Below, in pieces: positions 5,849 to 14,824 of a stretch of DNA of 19,136 bases. This stretch comes from an uncultured Caldilineales bacterium. Lineage in GTDB: Bacteria > Chloroflexota > Anaerolineae > JAAEKA01. The notes below the pieces were generated by a model. That model was not told the DNA's origin. It was given only the letters and a program-made list of their open reading frames with translations, and made no database searches. The translations under genes and the position numbers were made by a program. Location: positions 1-19,136 of the forward strand of contig CALESQ010000006.1 of the NCBI GenBank assembly GCA_937907455.1, read 5' to 3'. How positions within the stretch are numbered: the stretch's first letter is position 1; each line of letters begins with the position of its first letter.

Positions 5849-8763
5849 CCGATAAACTCCTGACAACATTGTCTCCGGTGCCTTATATTGCTTTGCTGAC
5901 AGATGGGGCTGTACATCATGCCCTGTTTGCAGCCACAGTATCTTCTGTGCCTGATTTATCTTCCTATCGGGAATTTGTTCAGGTGGACGGCATTGAACAA
6001 CTACGTCGTGTTCTCAACGCTCAGCGCTTGTTGTTGCTGGGGTTGAACTCTCAACCCGATCCGGCACAAGGTCGCCGTGTGTTTGAATTACGCTTTTCGT
6101 GGGATGGGCGGCGTTTAACTTTGGCCTTCCTGGGTAAGGGCGCGGCCTCCACGCGTGAACAGGCGCAGAAAACAGCCCGCAGCCTGTGGGATGATCTCAA
6201 TAAACTTTTTCCGCGGGATTATTATCGCGGTGGGTTACGGCCTGCCAGCAGCGAAGAACAGTTCCATGCCCTGTATACGCCGTTTGACTTGCAAGCAGCG
6301 CAGATTGTTGCCCTGGAAAAGGCTGTGGATGTTCATTGTTTGTTGCGCTCTCAGCAGTCGTATGCGGTGGTGCATCCGTACAAGTGGGGTGTCAGCACCA
6401 TGGCCACTTTGTGCAAAACCTTGCAACGCCAGACTCGGCCCCACATGGTCAGTATTGTTTTGGAGCCGTGTAGCTTGCAGGATGAAGAGATGGTTGCCCT
6501 GAATAGTCTGGCGGGAGCCTTGCGCAAGGCAGGTGAAGGACGAGACAGATCACGCCGTATGGGCATGGCCTCAACCCTGGCGGCAGGTACGCATCAGGTG
6601 TCTCACCGTGATCAAGTCAGCCAGACAGGTAGCGAGAGCTTTCTGCCTGACCCCATGGCTGGGCTGGGGGCTGATATTTACGAAGATTATCTGGCACGCC
6701 TTGATCGTCCTCTGTTGTTCAGACCCTATATCGTGGCAGCTGATGAGGTAGATCCCAGTGTGGTAGGTGCTTTAGAGGCTGAGATTGTTGGACACGTTCC
6801 AACATCGGCGGATCCCACCGAAGAGCCAGCCCTGCCGCACATCCCGCGCGAACGGCGCTTGAGCGGCAAGGCTTTGCAACAGGCACGCCATAACTTGCGT
6901 CTGTTGGAAACTACAGTATTGCCCGGTGGCGCAGTAGAAAAAATGGAGCAAGTTCAGGGCAGGCTTGGGGCAAGCTGTCAGGCATTGAGCCGCTTACCTG
7001 CATTGGTAGATATCCATGAAGCCAGTTGTGCCTTTCGTCTGCCTGCATTGCTCCACAGCGATGAAATCGGTCTGCCTGTACATTCGGGTGCATTTGTTAC
7101 TCTGGGGCAACCCGTACTAAAACAGCCAGTTGTACGTTTGGGATTGCGTGATGATGGCAATTTGCACCAAATTCATTTGCACGACCTTACCAAACACACG
7201 CTGGTAGTGGGTACCACCGGCAGTGGTAAAACCACTACCTGCCTGCATCTGCTGGCGGAACTTAGCCGCCATCAGATTCCCTTTTTGGTCATTGAGCCGG
7301 TAAATGCAGAGCATAACGATTATCGCTCTTTGCTTAGATTACCGGCCTTAGAGGATAGTTTACAAATTTTTACTCTGGGCGATGAAACAGTTGCACCGTT
7401 CCGTTTGAACCCGTTTGAAATCCAACCGGGTGTAACGGTAAACGAACACATTTCAGCTATGTTGACTGCGTTCAAGGCTGCCATCCCTATGTGGGAACCG
7501 CTGCCGCGACTTTTTCTGAAGGCATTAAACCGTACCTACTATCAGCATGGTTGGAGCGCGTTCCGCAAGCCTAGCGGGGCTTACGATGATCCACCATTTC
7601 CCACGCTTTATGATTTCTATCTCCAGATTCAGCAAGTGGTCGAAAACGAGGTGGAACATGCCGGAGAGGTTCTTAGCAATATTCAGGGAGCCAGTAAGCT
7701 GCGTATTGAAGCGCTGTTGGAGGGCAGTTGTGGTCGCATTCTCTCTGCCCGCCGTTCGCTGCCTATCGGAACCTGGTTAGAGAATCCCACCATTTTGGAG
7801 TTACGTCATATAGGCGATGATGAGGATAAAGCATTGATGATCGCCTTCCTGCTAATGGCGCTCAATGAGTATCTTGACAAGGGGCGTGAGCGCTCGGCCA
7901 AAGGACAATTACAGCATGTGACCTTGATCGAAGAGGCGCATCGCTTGCTTGAGGATGTATCGGGCGACACCGACGCAGAACATGCCAATACTAAGGGTCA
8001 GGCTGCTCAGGCTTTTGCGCGGGCGCTGGCTGAAAACCGCAAATACGGCGAGGGCGTGATCATCGCTGAGCAGCTACCCACTAAGCTGGTACCTGATGTG
8101 ATTGGTAATACCGGATTGAAGATTATGCACCGCTTAACCTCGGCTGATGATCGCGAAGTCATGGGACGCGCTATGAAATTCGATGAGTTTCAGCAAGAGC
8201 ATGTAGTCACCCTGCGTACAGGTCAGGCTGCGGTTTACGGGCTGGGCTTAGATGAGCCAGCCTTGCTGCAAGCGCCTGATTTCTGGCAGGAATGGGAACA
8301 AAACAATGCGCCTGTGGAAAGCAAGCCCGTTAGTGATGCAGAAGTTGCAGAGATGATGGCTGCCTATCGCCATCAGTTTGCCGCCATCTATGTACCGTAT
8401 TCGGGGTGCAAACTCTGTCCTCGCCGTTGTGAAATGCGTGATCACGGTGAAGCCCTGCTTTTTGATAAATCATTACACCTGACAGAGCGCTTTCGTGAGT
8501 GTTGTCTTAGTTTAAACGAGGATGACAGCAATGAGCATAATATCCAGGAGTTGGTTGGTTTTTGTGCAGATGCAATCCATAATCATGTAGTTATACCGCT
8601 CACAGATGAGCTTCATAAAGCAGCAACCTATTGTCTGTTCCTGCATCTGAAGGCAGCCAGCAATTTATTCCCGGATCAGAACAATTTGGTTTGGGAAGAA
8701 AGTTTTCGACTTATACAGGAAATACCTGGTATTGGCAGCGACGGGAAGGGTTTCCATGACTAA
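5845..8763 (+). CDS. HerA/FtsK-type ATPase with long N-terminal domain and C-terminal Cys cluster
   Basis: The protein has 972 aa, with AGGA eight bases before ATG 5845. The ATPase core shows Walker A GTTGSGKTT at 456-464 (K462) and Walker B TLIEEAH with E696/E697. The HerA-typical RKYGEGVIIAEQLPTKL follows at ~730-746, and a segment ending in a conserved HRLTSADD around 760. These place it in the HerA-FtsK superfamily (hexameric DNA or protein pumps, often with DUF87). The ~450 residues before Walker A are unassigned; a short beta segment just before it may be the HAS-barrel-like part. After the core, C855, C858, C862 (CxxCxxxC), H867 and C886-C887 suggest a metal site. The gene is coupled to both neighbours (ATGA upstream, 8-base overlap with the nuclease gene). 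HerA partners with nucleases in DNA-end resection (HerA-NurA) and in several anti-phage systems, so a DNA-translocating role is likely. A secretion or conjugation-like pump is the alternative. Confidence 0.88.
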   Translation: MTDKLLTTLSPVPYIALLTDGAVHHALFAATVSSVPDLSSYREFVQVDGIEQLRRVLNAQRLLLLGLNSQPDPAQGRRVFELRFSWDGRRLTLAFLGKGAASTREQAQKTARSLWDDLNKLFPRDYYRGGLRPASSEEQFHALYTPFDLQAAQIVALEKAVDVHCLLRSQQSYAVVHPYKWGVSTMATLCKTLQRQTRPHMVSIVLEPCSLQDEEMVALNSLAGALRKAGEGRDRSRRMGMASTLAAGTHQVSHRDQVSQTGSESFLPDPMAGLGADIYEDYLARLDRPLLFRPYIVAADEVDPSVVGALEAEIVGHVPTSADPTEEPALPHIPRERRLSGKALQQARHNLRLLETTVLPGGAVEKMEQVQGRLGASCQALSRLPALVDIHEASCAFRLPALLHSDEIGLPVHSGAFVTLGQPVLKQPVVRLGLRDDGNLHQIHLHDLTKHTLVVGTTGSGKTTTCLHLLAELSRHQIPFLVIEPVNAEHNDYRSLLRLPALEDSLQIFTLGDETVAPFRLNPFEIQPGVTVNEHISAMLTAFKAAIPMWEPLPRLFLKALNRTYYQHGWSAFRKPSGAYDDPPFPTLYDFYLQIQQVVENEVEHAGEVLSNIQGASKLRIEALLEGSCGRILSARRSLPIGTWLENPTILELRHIGDDEDKALMIAFLLMALNEYLDKGRERSAKGQLQHVTLIEEAHRLLEDVSGDTDAEHANTKGQAAQAFARALAENRKYGEGVIIAEQLPTKLVPDVIGNTGLKIMHRLTSADDREVMGRAMKFDEFQQEHVVTLRTGQAAVYGLGLDEPALLQAPDFWQEWEQNNAPVESKPVSDAEVAEMMAAYRHQFAAIYVPYSGCKLCPRRCEMRDHGEALLFDKSLHLTERFRECCLSLNEDDSNEHNIQELVGFCADAIHNHVVIPLTDELHKAATYCLFLHLKAASNLFPDQNNLVWEESFRLIQEIPGIGSDGKGFHD

Positions 8764-9727
8764 ATCAGACTTTTCTTGGCCTTCAGATGCTTTTCGGACA
8801 CGGTCTAAACCGGAGCAATTGGCTAAAGACAGGCTGAAGCTTGACAAGCTAACCAAAAATCTGGAGAAGAACGGTGTAGTTTGGGAAGATATAAATTCTA
8901 TTATCAATAAGCTAGAGCAAAAAGCTAATGGTCCTATTGATCCTAGCGATTGGATGACTATGGACAGTGGACGCTTTCAGCCAACTACCTGTGAACAACT
9001 GAGTGAGATGCGTTTGACGCGAGATGGCGTGCTGTCTGATTCCTATAAAGCCGAGAATTTCGTTGCCGAAGTACTTAAGCTGGAAGGCATACCGACCGGC
9101 AACGGCGATACTGAACCTTTGCGGGATGTTGTCGGCGGGTTTTATGACACACATGGACATGGTATTGACCTGATAGGTGTTGATAAAGAAGGAAAGCCAT
9201 TTCCCATTGAGGTCAAGAAATATCATCAATCATCGGGCGCGGCTTTATCCGATTATTCTATTACTGATCTTGAGCCCGCTACTCAGCGATGGAAAACCCA
9301 ACGGGAAGCCCGGGCGCAGCGCTACAATGAAGATCGTTTCGAAGAGGATCGTCCAGATGCTAACGAGACATGGAAACCGGAAGTAAAGGCTTGGCATGAT
9401 CAGGTGGCAAAAGATGTCCAGGCTATCAGTAGGAATCAAGGAGATCTACCCGTTACCCAGATGGATGATCTCTGGGCACAGGATCGCTGGTTGAAACTAC
9501 TCGCTTCTCCTGAGAAGCAAGATCAGTTGCATCGTGCCGGGGTTCTTCAGCGTTTTCGTGATCTCAATACGCTCCAGTCATCACCCTGGTTGCCGGAATG
9601 GCAGGAACTTCTGCAGCGCCGAACAGTCGTTGTAGTGAGTGACGGGCAGGGCGGCATCGGCAAGAAATTGTATAATCAAGTGCTATATGGTCGCCGTAGT
9701 CAGTCAGTGATCAAGATACAGGTCTAA
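8756..9727 (+). CDS. PD-(D/E)XK-type nuclease-like protein, HerA partner
   Basis: The product is 323 aa. ATG 8756 is preferred because GGGAAGGG lies five bases upstream; the TTG at 8732 is the in-frame alternative. The segment GHGIDLIGV followed by PIEVKKY supplies the acid-(~13)-E-x-K signature of the restriction-endonuclease fold (D138, E152, K154), with the hydrophobic strands expected around it. The N-terminal ~60 residues are charged and helical; the region ~175-290 is also helical and polar. It overlaps the HerA gene by eight bases. Coupled HerA plus PD-(D/E)XK nuclease is the layout of DNA-degrading complexes, so the likely role is DNA cleavage fed by the ATPase. The fold call rests on the motif and context; deletion of activity or a toxin-type nuclease cannot be excluded by eye. 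Confidence 0.72.
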   Translation: MTKSDFSWPSDAFRTRSKPEQLAKDRLKLDKLTKNLEKNGVVWEDINSIINKLEQKANGPIDPSDWMTMDSGRFQPTTCEQLSEMRLTRDGVLSDSYKAENFVAEVLKLEGIPTGNGDTEPLRDVVGGFYDTHGHGIDLIGVDKEGKPFPIEVKKYHQSSGAALSDYSITDLEPATQRWKTQREARAQRYNEDRFEEDRPDANETWKPEVKAWHDQVAKDVQAISRNQGDLPVTQMDDLWAQDRWLKLLASPEKQDQLHRAGVLQRFRDLNTLQSSPWLPEWQELLQRRTVVVVSDGQGGIGKKLYNQVLYGRRSQSVIKIQV

Positions 9728-9750
9728 AAGAAAAAGGCAAAGATTAAATC

Positions 9751-11310
9751 ATGTCTGATCCGAACATAGAAGCAGTCCTGGCGCAAGCTGATGAACATTT
9801 GATGTATAGTCGGTGGGAAGATGCTATCGCTTGTTTTGATCAAGTTCTTATCTTTTGGCCAGAACATTCTTACGCCAGAGAAAAGCAGCAGCAGGCATTA
9901 GCTCTCAGAACCGTAGACATGGATATTTTACAACACCTTGACGCTGCGCGTACTGCGCTCGGCACAGGCCATTATTATGATGCCTGGTTTGCTTTAGATC
10001 AAGGATACCGTTTGAGCTTTGATAATGAGTTGTTTGCCAATTACGCAGACATCGAACTGATACGCGAGGAAACACTCAACCGTATGTTGAGTTTATCCAG
10101 ACTTGGGGCAACGCTGGCAGCTACAAGTCCTTATTGTTCCGATAGAAATACGAAACAGCAACAGAAGCTGCTGGACTCGATATTAGCCAACGATGTGATA
10201 GCATTGGGGGAACCCAATGTAGACCCTTGTATGCAGGAATTGTTATCTCTTTTGCAGGAGCGCTTGCGGGCCAGTCGCTTCAGCCTGATAGCGGATGATC
10301 TGAAAGATGCACGTGCTTTGGTAGAAAGTGGAGCATGGGACAAGGCCAAAATAAAAATAGCGCACTTAAAGTCTTATAGTGATGAAGCACCGGATATCAA
10401 TGCTGAGTTAGCAGGTCTTGAGGAAACGATCGAAACGTGGCAAAAAATTATTCATTTGTCTGATAAGGTTCTTCTGCTCATACGGGCTTCTCAGAAACAA
10501 AAGGCTCGAGTAGCTTTAAGACAATTGTTAAAAAACGTTGCAGTTGAAACCAGCGGGCTTTCACAAGTAGCGCGTAGTCAGTTGACGGAAATTCTCGCTT
10601 TGGAAAACCACTCTGATCCGCTGGAGATCATTAAGCGTGCCACGTCGCTTCAGGACAATTTACTGATGTCCGAACGTCCTGACGCTCGCTTGATTCAGAT
10701 GTATTTGTCCATCCCGTTAAGCGAATGGTCATCACTGATCGCTCGCGATGCATCTTTGCGGTTGGTTAATGCTGCTCTTGTGGCAGGAACTGCTGAAGAC
10801 GCGTATGAGTGCGCTATAAACAATATACGGCTAAACCCAGACGATGAAGAAATGCTTGCCTGCGCCGTCAGGGCACGCGAAAAAATTATAGATCGGCTCG
10901 TCACCTCCATAGAAGAGGCTATGCAACAGGCAAACGCACTTCAACAGAAGGGGATGTGGTTGGAAGCGCTTCATCAGTTACAACAAATTTATTCTGATAT
11001 AGTTTTGCCTGTTGGTCAGCGCTTTCCAGAGATTGTGAATGGTGACCCTGATATAGATAGATGGCTTAGCAAGGCTGTCCTTTTGCAGGGAGAATTGGAG
11101 ATAGTGGTAACAGCGTTGCAGCCGGCCTACACCTATTTAACTGACTTGTTATATCGTATCTACATGCGCCATGGGATTTCGGGAGTTGATCAATTGATTG
11201 GGTTTATTCAGCTTCCACCTATAGATTTCGTAATCTCTTTACAAACTTTGTCACAACGTATAGAGAAAATCGAAAATACTATCAAACTTAACCTGCCTTA
11301 CGGAGCTTGA
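9751..11310 (+). CDS. TPR-like all-helical repeat protein
   Basis: The 519-aa product has no signal peptide or membrane helix. The N-terminus (residues ~3-50) reads as a TPR: ALAxAxxxL, YSRWEDAIACFDQVL, then a Pro-Glu turn and REKQQQALAL. Similar helical pairs recur through the protein, for example around 70-95, 190-215, 355-380 and 400-425 (WLEALHQLQQIY). The family is otherwise unrecognised. ATG 9751 has only a weak AAGG thirteen bases upstream, 23 bases after the nuclease stop. A soluble helical solenoid next to HerA and the nuclease suggests a scaffold or sensor subunit of the same complex. The TPR domain of the first gene of the operon may be a functional relative, but the sequences are clearly different. 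Confidence 0.72.
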   Translation: MSDPNIEAVLAQADEHLMYSRWEDAIACFDQVLIFWPEHSYAREKQQQALALRTVDMDILQHLDAARTALGTGHYYDAWFALDQGYRLSFDNELFANYADIELIREETLNRMLSLSRLGATLAATSPYCSDRNTKQQQKLLDSILANDVIALGEPNVDPCMQELLSLLQERLRASRFSLIADDLKDARALVESGAWDKAKIKIAHLKSYSDEAPDINAELAGLEETIETWQKIIHLSDKVLLLIRASQKQKARVALRQLLKNVAVETSGLSQVARSQLTEILALENHSDPLEIIKRATSLQDNLLMSERPDARLIQMYLSIPLSEWSSLIARDASLRLVNAALVAGTAEDAYECAINNIRLNPDDEEMLACAVRAREKIIDRLVTSIEEAMQQANALQQKGMWLEALHQLQQIYSDIVLPVGQRFPEIVNGDPDIDRWLSKAVLLQGELEIVVTALQPAYTYLTDLLYRIYMRHGISGVDQLIGFIQLPPIDFVISLQTLSQRIEKIENTIKLNLPYGA

Positions 11311-11351
11311 TAGTAACAACTCTAATAGCAGCTATTCCGACAATAACCATC

Positions 11352-12503
11352 ATGTCTAAGCTTCTAACTTTAATACTGATTGTATTATGGGCTGAATTGC
11401 TAACAGCTTGTACGCATGATTTATCGTCGCCCATTGAGCTGACTGCGATTCAACCGATTCCGGCGTCCTCGACATATCCAACGTCAATGGCTTTGACATC
11501 TGAGGGAACACCGGTGATGGCTAGTGTTAGTAGATCTCCAGTATATGGAATTCGTTATCTTCATCTTGATGGCAGCAACGAGATGGTAGGCATAGCCGGC
11601 AACGCACAGCACAATGAGATCACATTGAGTTTGGCTCTTACCGCTGATAATCGCCCTGGGATTGCTTATGTAGATGATAGATCGGGAGATTTGGTCTATG
11701 CAGAAAGAACCGCACAAGGCTGGATTACAGATACCGTAGACACCAAAGGGCAAGTGGGCTATTTCCCTTCTCTTGCCTTTGATCAACACAATGTGCCGCA
11801 TATTAGCTATTTCGATAATACGCTCAATGACACTAAATACGCTGTCCGTGTAGGTGCCCAATGGCGAATCGAAACAGTTGATGCTGAGGGTCAACCAGGG
11901 TTTCATATACCTAGTGGCTTTACTCAACTTGCCTTGCGTTGTGAACCCGATCCAGAAAACTGCATTACGATGCACCCCTTAATAGCTTACCTGAGTTATC
12001 GTTATAAGCCATATGATGGCGAACTCCGTTTTGCTACTCGCTATGACAGGGGATGGCAGATAGAAACTGTGGACTCTGCCCAGGGTGCAGGCGGTTTTCC
12101 TCAGTTACGGCTTGACTCATCGGGCCTTCCTTGGATCAGCTATTACCGTGCTCGTACTTGGGATTACCACAGCGGCGAGCTGAGAATAGCCTATTATACC
12201 GGCAGCCAATGGAAGGTTGACATAATAGATCGGTATAATAATGCAGGACGCTTCAGTGCGTTGGCCTGGTCTTCAGCTCAATATCCGTTTATTGCCTATT
12301 ATGCAGCCAGAACAGGCGATCTGCGTCTGGCATGGTGGCAAAAAACATGGCATACCCAGGCTCTAATTACCGAAGGTGATCAGGGCGGTTGGGTTCAGCT
12401 TATGATTGATTCAACTGGTCTTGCCCATCTAACTTATATAGACACAATCCATCAAACTACTCGCTACGCTGTCTTCATTTCACCCGGCGAATCAAGGAGA
12501 TAA
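11352..12503 (+). CDS. Lipoprotein with seven propeller-like repeats
   Basis: The protein is 383 aa from ATG 11352. A type II signal peptide (MSKLLTLILIVLWAELLTAC) places the lipidated Cys at residue 20, which decides this start; the earlier TTG at 11307 overlaps the preceding stop but would put ~15 extra residues in front of the signal. The mature part contains about seven repeats of ~45 residues of the form L-x-LD-x2-G-x-P-x-ISY, a Gly-Asp-Leu-x-Tyr-Ala turn, then a Trp-x3-Thr-Val-Asp strand with a following Gly. This fits a seven-bladed beta-propeller. The gene lies between the helical repeat protein and another exported protein. The likely role is an outer-face binding or sensing subunit. 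I do not recognise a named family. Confidence 0.75.
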   Translation: MSKLLTLILIVLWAELLTACTHDLSSPIELTAIQPIPASSTYPTSMALTSEGTPVMASVSRSPVYGIRYLHLDGSNEMVGIAGNAQHNEITLSLALTADNRPGIAYVDDRSGDLVYAERTAQGWITDTVDTKGQVGYFPSLAFDQHNVPHISYFDNTLNDTKYAVRVGAQWRIETVDAEGQPGFHIPSGFTQLALRCEPDPENCITMHPLIAYLSYRYKPYDGELRFATRYDRGWQIETVDSAQGAGGFPQLRLDSSGLPWISYYRARTWDYHSGELRIAYYTGSQWKVDIIDRYNNAGRFSALAWSSAQYPFIAYYAARTGDLRLAWWQKTWHTQALITEGDQGGWVQLMIDSTGLAHLTYIDTIHQTTRYAVFISPGESRR

Positions 12504-12506
12504 CTC

Positions 12507-13619
12507 ATGATCAAAAAACGCCTGTTGCTCGCTGCTTTATCTTGTGTAATTCCATTAATTGCGGTAGCACTTTTGCTTACCGTGACTGCAAAACCTTGTG
12601 TAGCTTGCGGTTCCCAAACTCCACCCTCACCTTGTGGCGTTAATTTATCCGCTATGACTATCAGACAAAGTGATGACCATAGCTCGTGGTGGAACTTCCT
12701 CTCCCCGCGTGATCAACGCATTATGCACGTTTATCTGGGCCTGAATAACAATCAAGGTTCCAGCCGCACTCAATATAGTTATCAAATCGCTTATAGCGGC
12801 GATTGGAATCCTGACGCCGCAGGAATTGTTACTCCTACGGTAGGGCTTGGTGAGCTTGGCCCTGCTGGCAGCAAGCAGGCAAACCAAACCATTGAGATAT
12901 CCATACCTTACAGCACGACCGATAGCGGATTGTTGGTGATTACGGCAACCGTAGAAAGTGCAGATGGGCTATGTATTTTCCGCTCGCCAGTAACGACAAC
13001 GTTGCAAATCAACGATGTTGGACCGACGGTTTGGCCGATTACCCCGCGTACTTGCACGCCGGCCAGCGCCAAGCCCCGCCTTACTTTTGGTATTCGTAAT
13101 CCGAACAATATAGCTGAAACCTATAGCATTGTTGCAAGAGCGGTTAATCCTGCCGGTGGTGTTGCATCCGATCAATTCACCCTAAACGGATCTGGTTCAG
13201 AGGTAAATCTGGGCTTGATGACGATAAAACCTGGCAAATCCGAAAAGGTCAAAATAGACTGCGAAACCTTTGGCTATTGTCTGACGGGCGGTGAAAACCA
13301 GGTTCATTTGGAAGTTACGCCGGTGGATGATCAGGAAACCAAAGCAACAGCGTGGTCGAGTGTCACTATTCGCGATCCGGAAGCGGTTTGTCCGGAAATT
13401 AAAGATTGGTGGTTTTTTATGCCGCCTGCTTTAACAACGGCATTTGTTGCGGTGCCGTCTCTTTTAGGCCTGGTCGGTGGAGCAGCAGTTTTGCGTCCAA
13501 AGCGTCCAAATGCGATAGCCCGCCCCGTGCCCCAAAAGAAGATTTTACCCAATAAGCTGCTAAGCAATGAACCAGAGGAAGGCAATCCCCTCACTCATGG
13601 ACGCCCTCGCCTTAAATAA
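12507..13619 (+). CDS. Exported type I membrane protein with beta-rich ectodomain
   Basis: This 370-aa protein starts at ATG 12507, three bases after the lipoprotein stop, with AGGAGA six bases upstream. A basic N-terminus and a ~20-residue hydrophobic stretch give a signal peptide (cleavage near residue 28-30), followed by a Cys-rich start (CVAC, SPC). Residues ~45-175 and ~180-295 are two beta-rich, Ig-like regions, the second with NPNNIAETY and an asparagine-rich pattern seen in extracytoplasmic binding domains. A transmembrane helix spans ~302-328, then a basic Pro-rich cytoplasmic tail. It resembles surface-exposed sensing or adhesion proteins in general outline; the family is unknown. 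With the lipoprotein next to it, it likely forms the outer part of the operon's complex. Confidence 0.75.
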   Translation: MIKKRLLLAALSCVIPLIAVALLLTVTAKPCVACGSQTPPSPCGVNLSAMTIRQSDDHSSWWNFLSPRDQRIMHVYLGLNNNQGSSRTQYSYQIAYSGDWNPDAAGIVTPTVGLGELGPAGSKQANQTIEISIPYSTTDSGLLVITATVESADGLCIFRSPVTTTLQINDVGPTVWPITPRTCTPASAKPRLTFGIRNPNNIAETYSIVARAVNPAGGVASDQFTLNGSGSEVNLGLMTIKPGKSEKVKIDCETFGYCLTGGENQVHLEVTPVDDQETKATAWSSVTIRDPEAVCPEIKDWWFFMPPALTTAFVAVPSLLGLVGGAAVLRPKRPNAIARPVPQKKILPNKLLSNEPEEGNPLTHGRPRLK

Positions 13620-13622
13620 CAA

Positions 13623-14819
13623 ATGATGGAGTCTATTGCCATTATCGGCGACGGTGTTGCGTCTTTGATAACTCTGGCTGTCTTGCGCCATGCAGGAGTT
13701 CCCGCAGACGCTATAGTGCTTTATGGTGATAGTTCGCATCCGCTGGCTTATCTGAAACGTTATGCTCAGGCAGTTGGCCAGCAGCAGATGCGTTCGGAAA
13801 GCAGCGGCCATCTTGCCGCGCAGGATTTCCCCGGTCTGGCCTGGGATGACACCAAACGCCATCTCAGGTTCAGACCGTTGGTTGCGTCGCTGTTGGATCG
13901 CTACAACCCGCCTCTGTCGCTTGTCTTGGAACAAGCAGATAGGCTTATCGAAAAGCTGGGATTTTTTGATTCTAAAGTTGTCACCCGTGTTGGCCGAGTT
14001 GTACGGCAAGAAGCATCCACTCCTGGCTTTGCGCTGCACGATGTACAAGGCAATAGAATTGCTGATGCTCGTCACGTTATTTTGGCTTTAGGTCACGCTG
14101 GCCTGGCATGGCCTGAAGCGATAGTATCGTCGCTGCCCCACTCGGCTATCAGCCATGCCTATGAAGCTCCCGTTTTCCAAAGCGGCCAGCGCGTGGCAAT
14201 TTTAGGCAGCGGTATGGCTGCTGCGCATCTTTGGAGTCTTGCACTTGACCAGGGTGCGCAGGTTTTAGCACTTCACAGGCGTCCATTGTGTCGTCAACAA
14301 CTTAATGCACCCCGTCAAATGTTCAGTACGGTAGGTATTGAAGCCTATCAGGGTCAGGACTCTGCAAGCCGTCTAGCTTTTTTGCGGGAGCTGGGCCATG
14401 GAACATTCCCATGGCGATTGAGTTGGGAGTATCAATGGTTTCATGCCCGACGCAAGGGACAACTCCGTATGATTCAGACGGAATTGACTGGTGTGAAAAC
14501 ATTAGACTCAAACAGCAAGATACAGCTTGAGCTGGGTACAGATGACAAAATAGAAGTAGATAAATTAGTGTGTGCTACCGGGTTTGTCACTACTGCACTG
14601 GCTTATCCTCTAATAGCTCATCTTATCCAAACCAACCATCTTCCGCTCTATGGTCAGTTCATGCTGGTCGCTGATAATTTCACCGTTGCATCGCTTAGTC
14701 AGCCTGATAGTGTACTGGGCGTAGTGGGCGCCCTTGCACGTTGGGCGTTGCCGGTAGCGGATACATTCGCCGGTATCAAGTATGCAGCCAGACGCTTAGT
14801 CACTCGATTAATGGTTTAA
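13623..14819 (+). CDS. FAD/NAD(P)-binding oxidoreductase
   Basis: The 398-aa product begins with a Rossmann fold, IAIIGDGVAS (residues ~5-14), and has a second one, VAILGSGMAAAH, at ~191-202 (G195, G197). Near the C-terminus CATGF (C317-F321) matches the ATG-box seen in flavin monooxygenases and related two-dinucleotide-domain flavoproteins. The layout (FAD domain, inserted NAD(P) domain, FAD domain) fits this superfamily, near the SidA/IucD-like and pyridine-nucleotide oxidoreductase groups, but the substrate is not apparent. Start ATG 13623 (or 13626) has no visible ribosome-binding site and lies three bases after the previous stop, so it is likely translated by coupling. A redox enzyme in this cassette is unexpected; it may make a modification or a small signal, or simply be a passenger. 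Confidence 0.78.
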   Translation: MMESIAIIGDGVASLITLAVLRHAGVPADAIVLYGDSSHPLAYLKRYAQAVGQQQMRSESSGHLAAQDFPGLAWDDTKRHLRFRPLVASLLDRYNPPLSLVLEQADRLIEKLGFFDSKVVTRVGRVVRQEASTPGFALHDVQGNRIADARHVILALGHAGLAWPEAIVSSLPHSAISHAYEAPVFQSGQRVAILGSGMAAAHLWSLALDQGAQVLALHRRPLCRQQLNAPRQMFSTVGIEAYQGQDSASRLAFLRELGHGTFPWRLSWEYQWFHARRKGQLRMIQTELTGVKTLDSNSKIQLELGTDDKIEVDKLVCATGFVTTALAYPLIAHLIQTNHLPLYGQFMLVADNFTVASLSQPDSVLGVVGALARWALPVADTFAGIKYAARRLVTRLMV

Positions 14820-14824
14820 ATCTG

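Noticed and set aside
14741..14824. Earlier TTG start for the polytopic membrane protein
   Set aside because: It would overlap the oxidoreductase by 79 bases; ATG 14825 starts just after its stop and begins directly at a membrane protein-like N-terminus.
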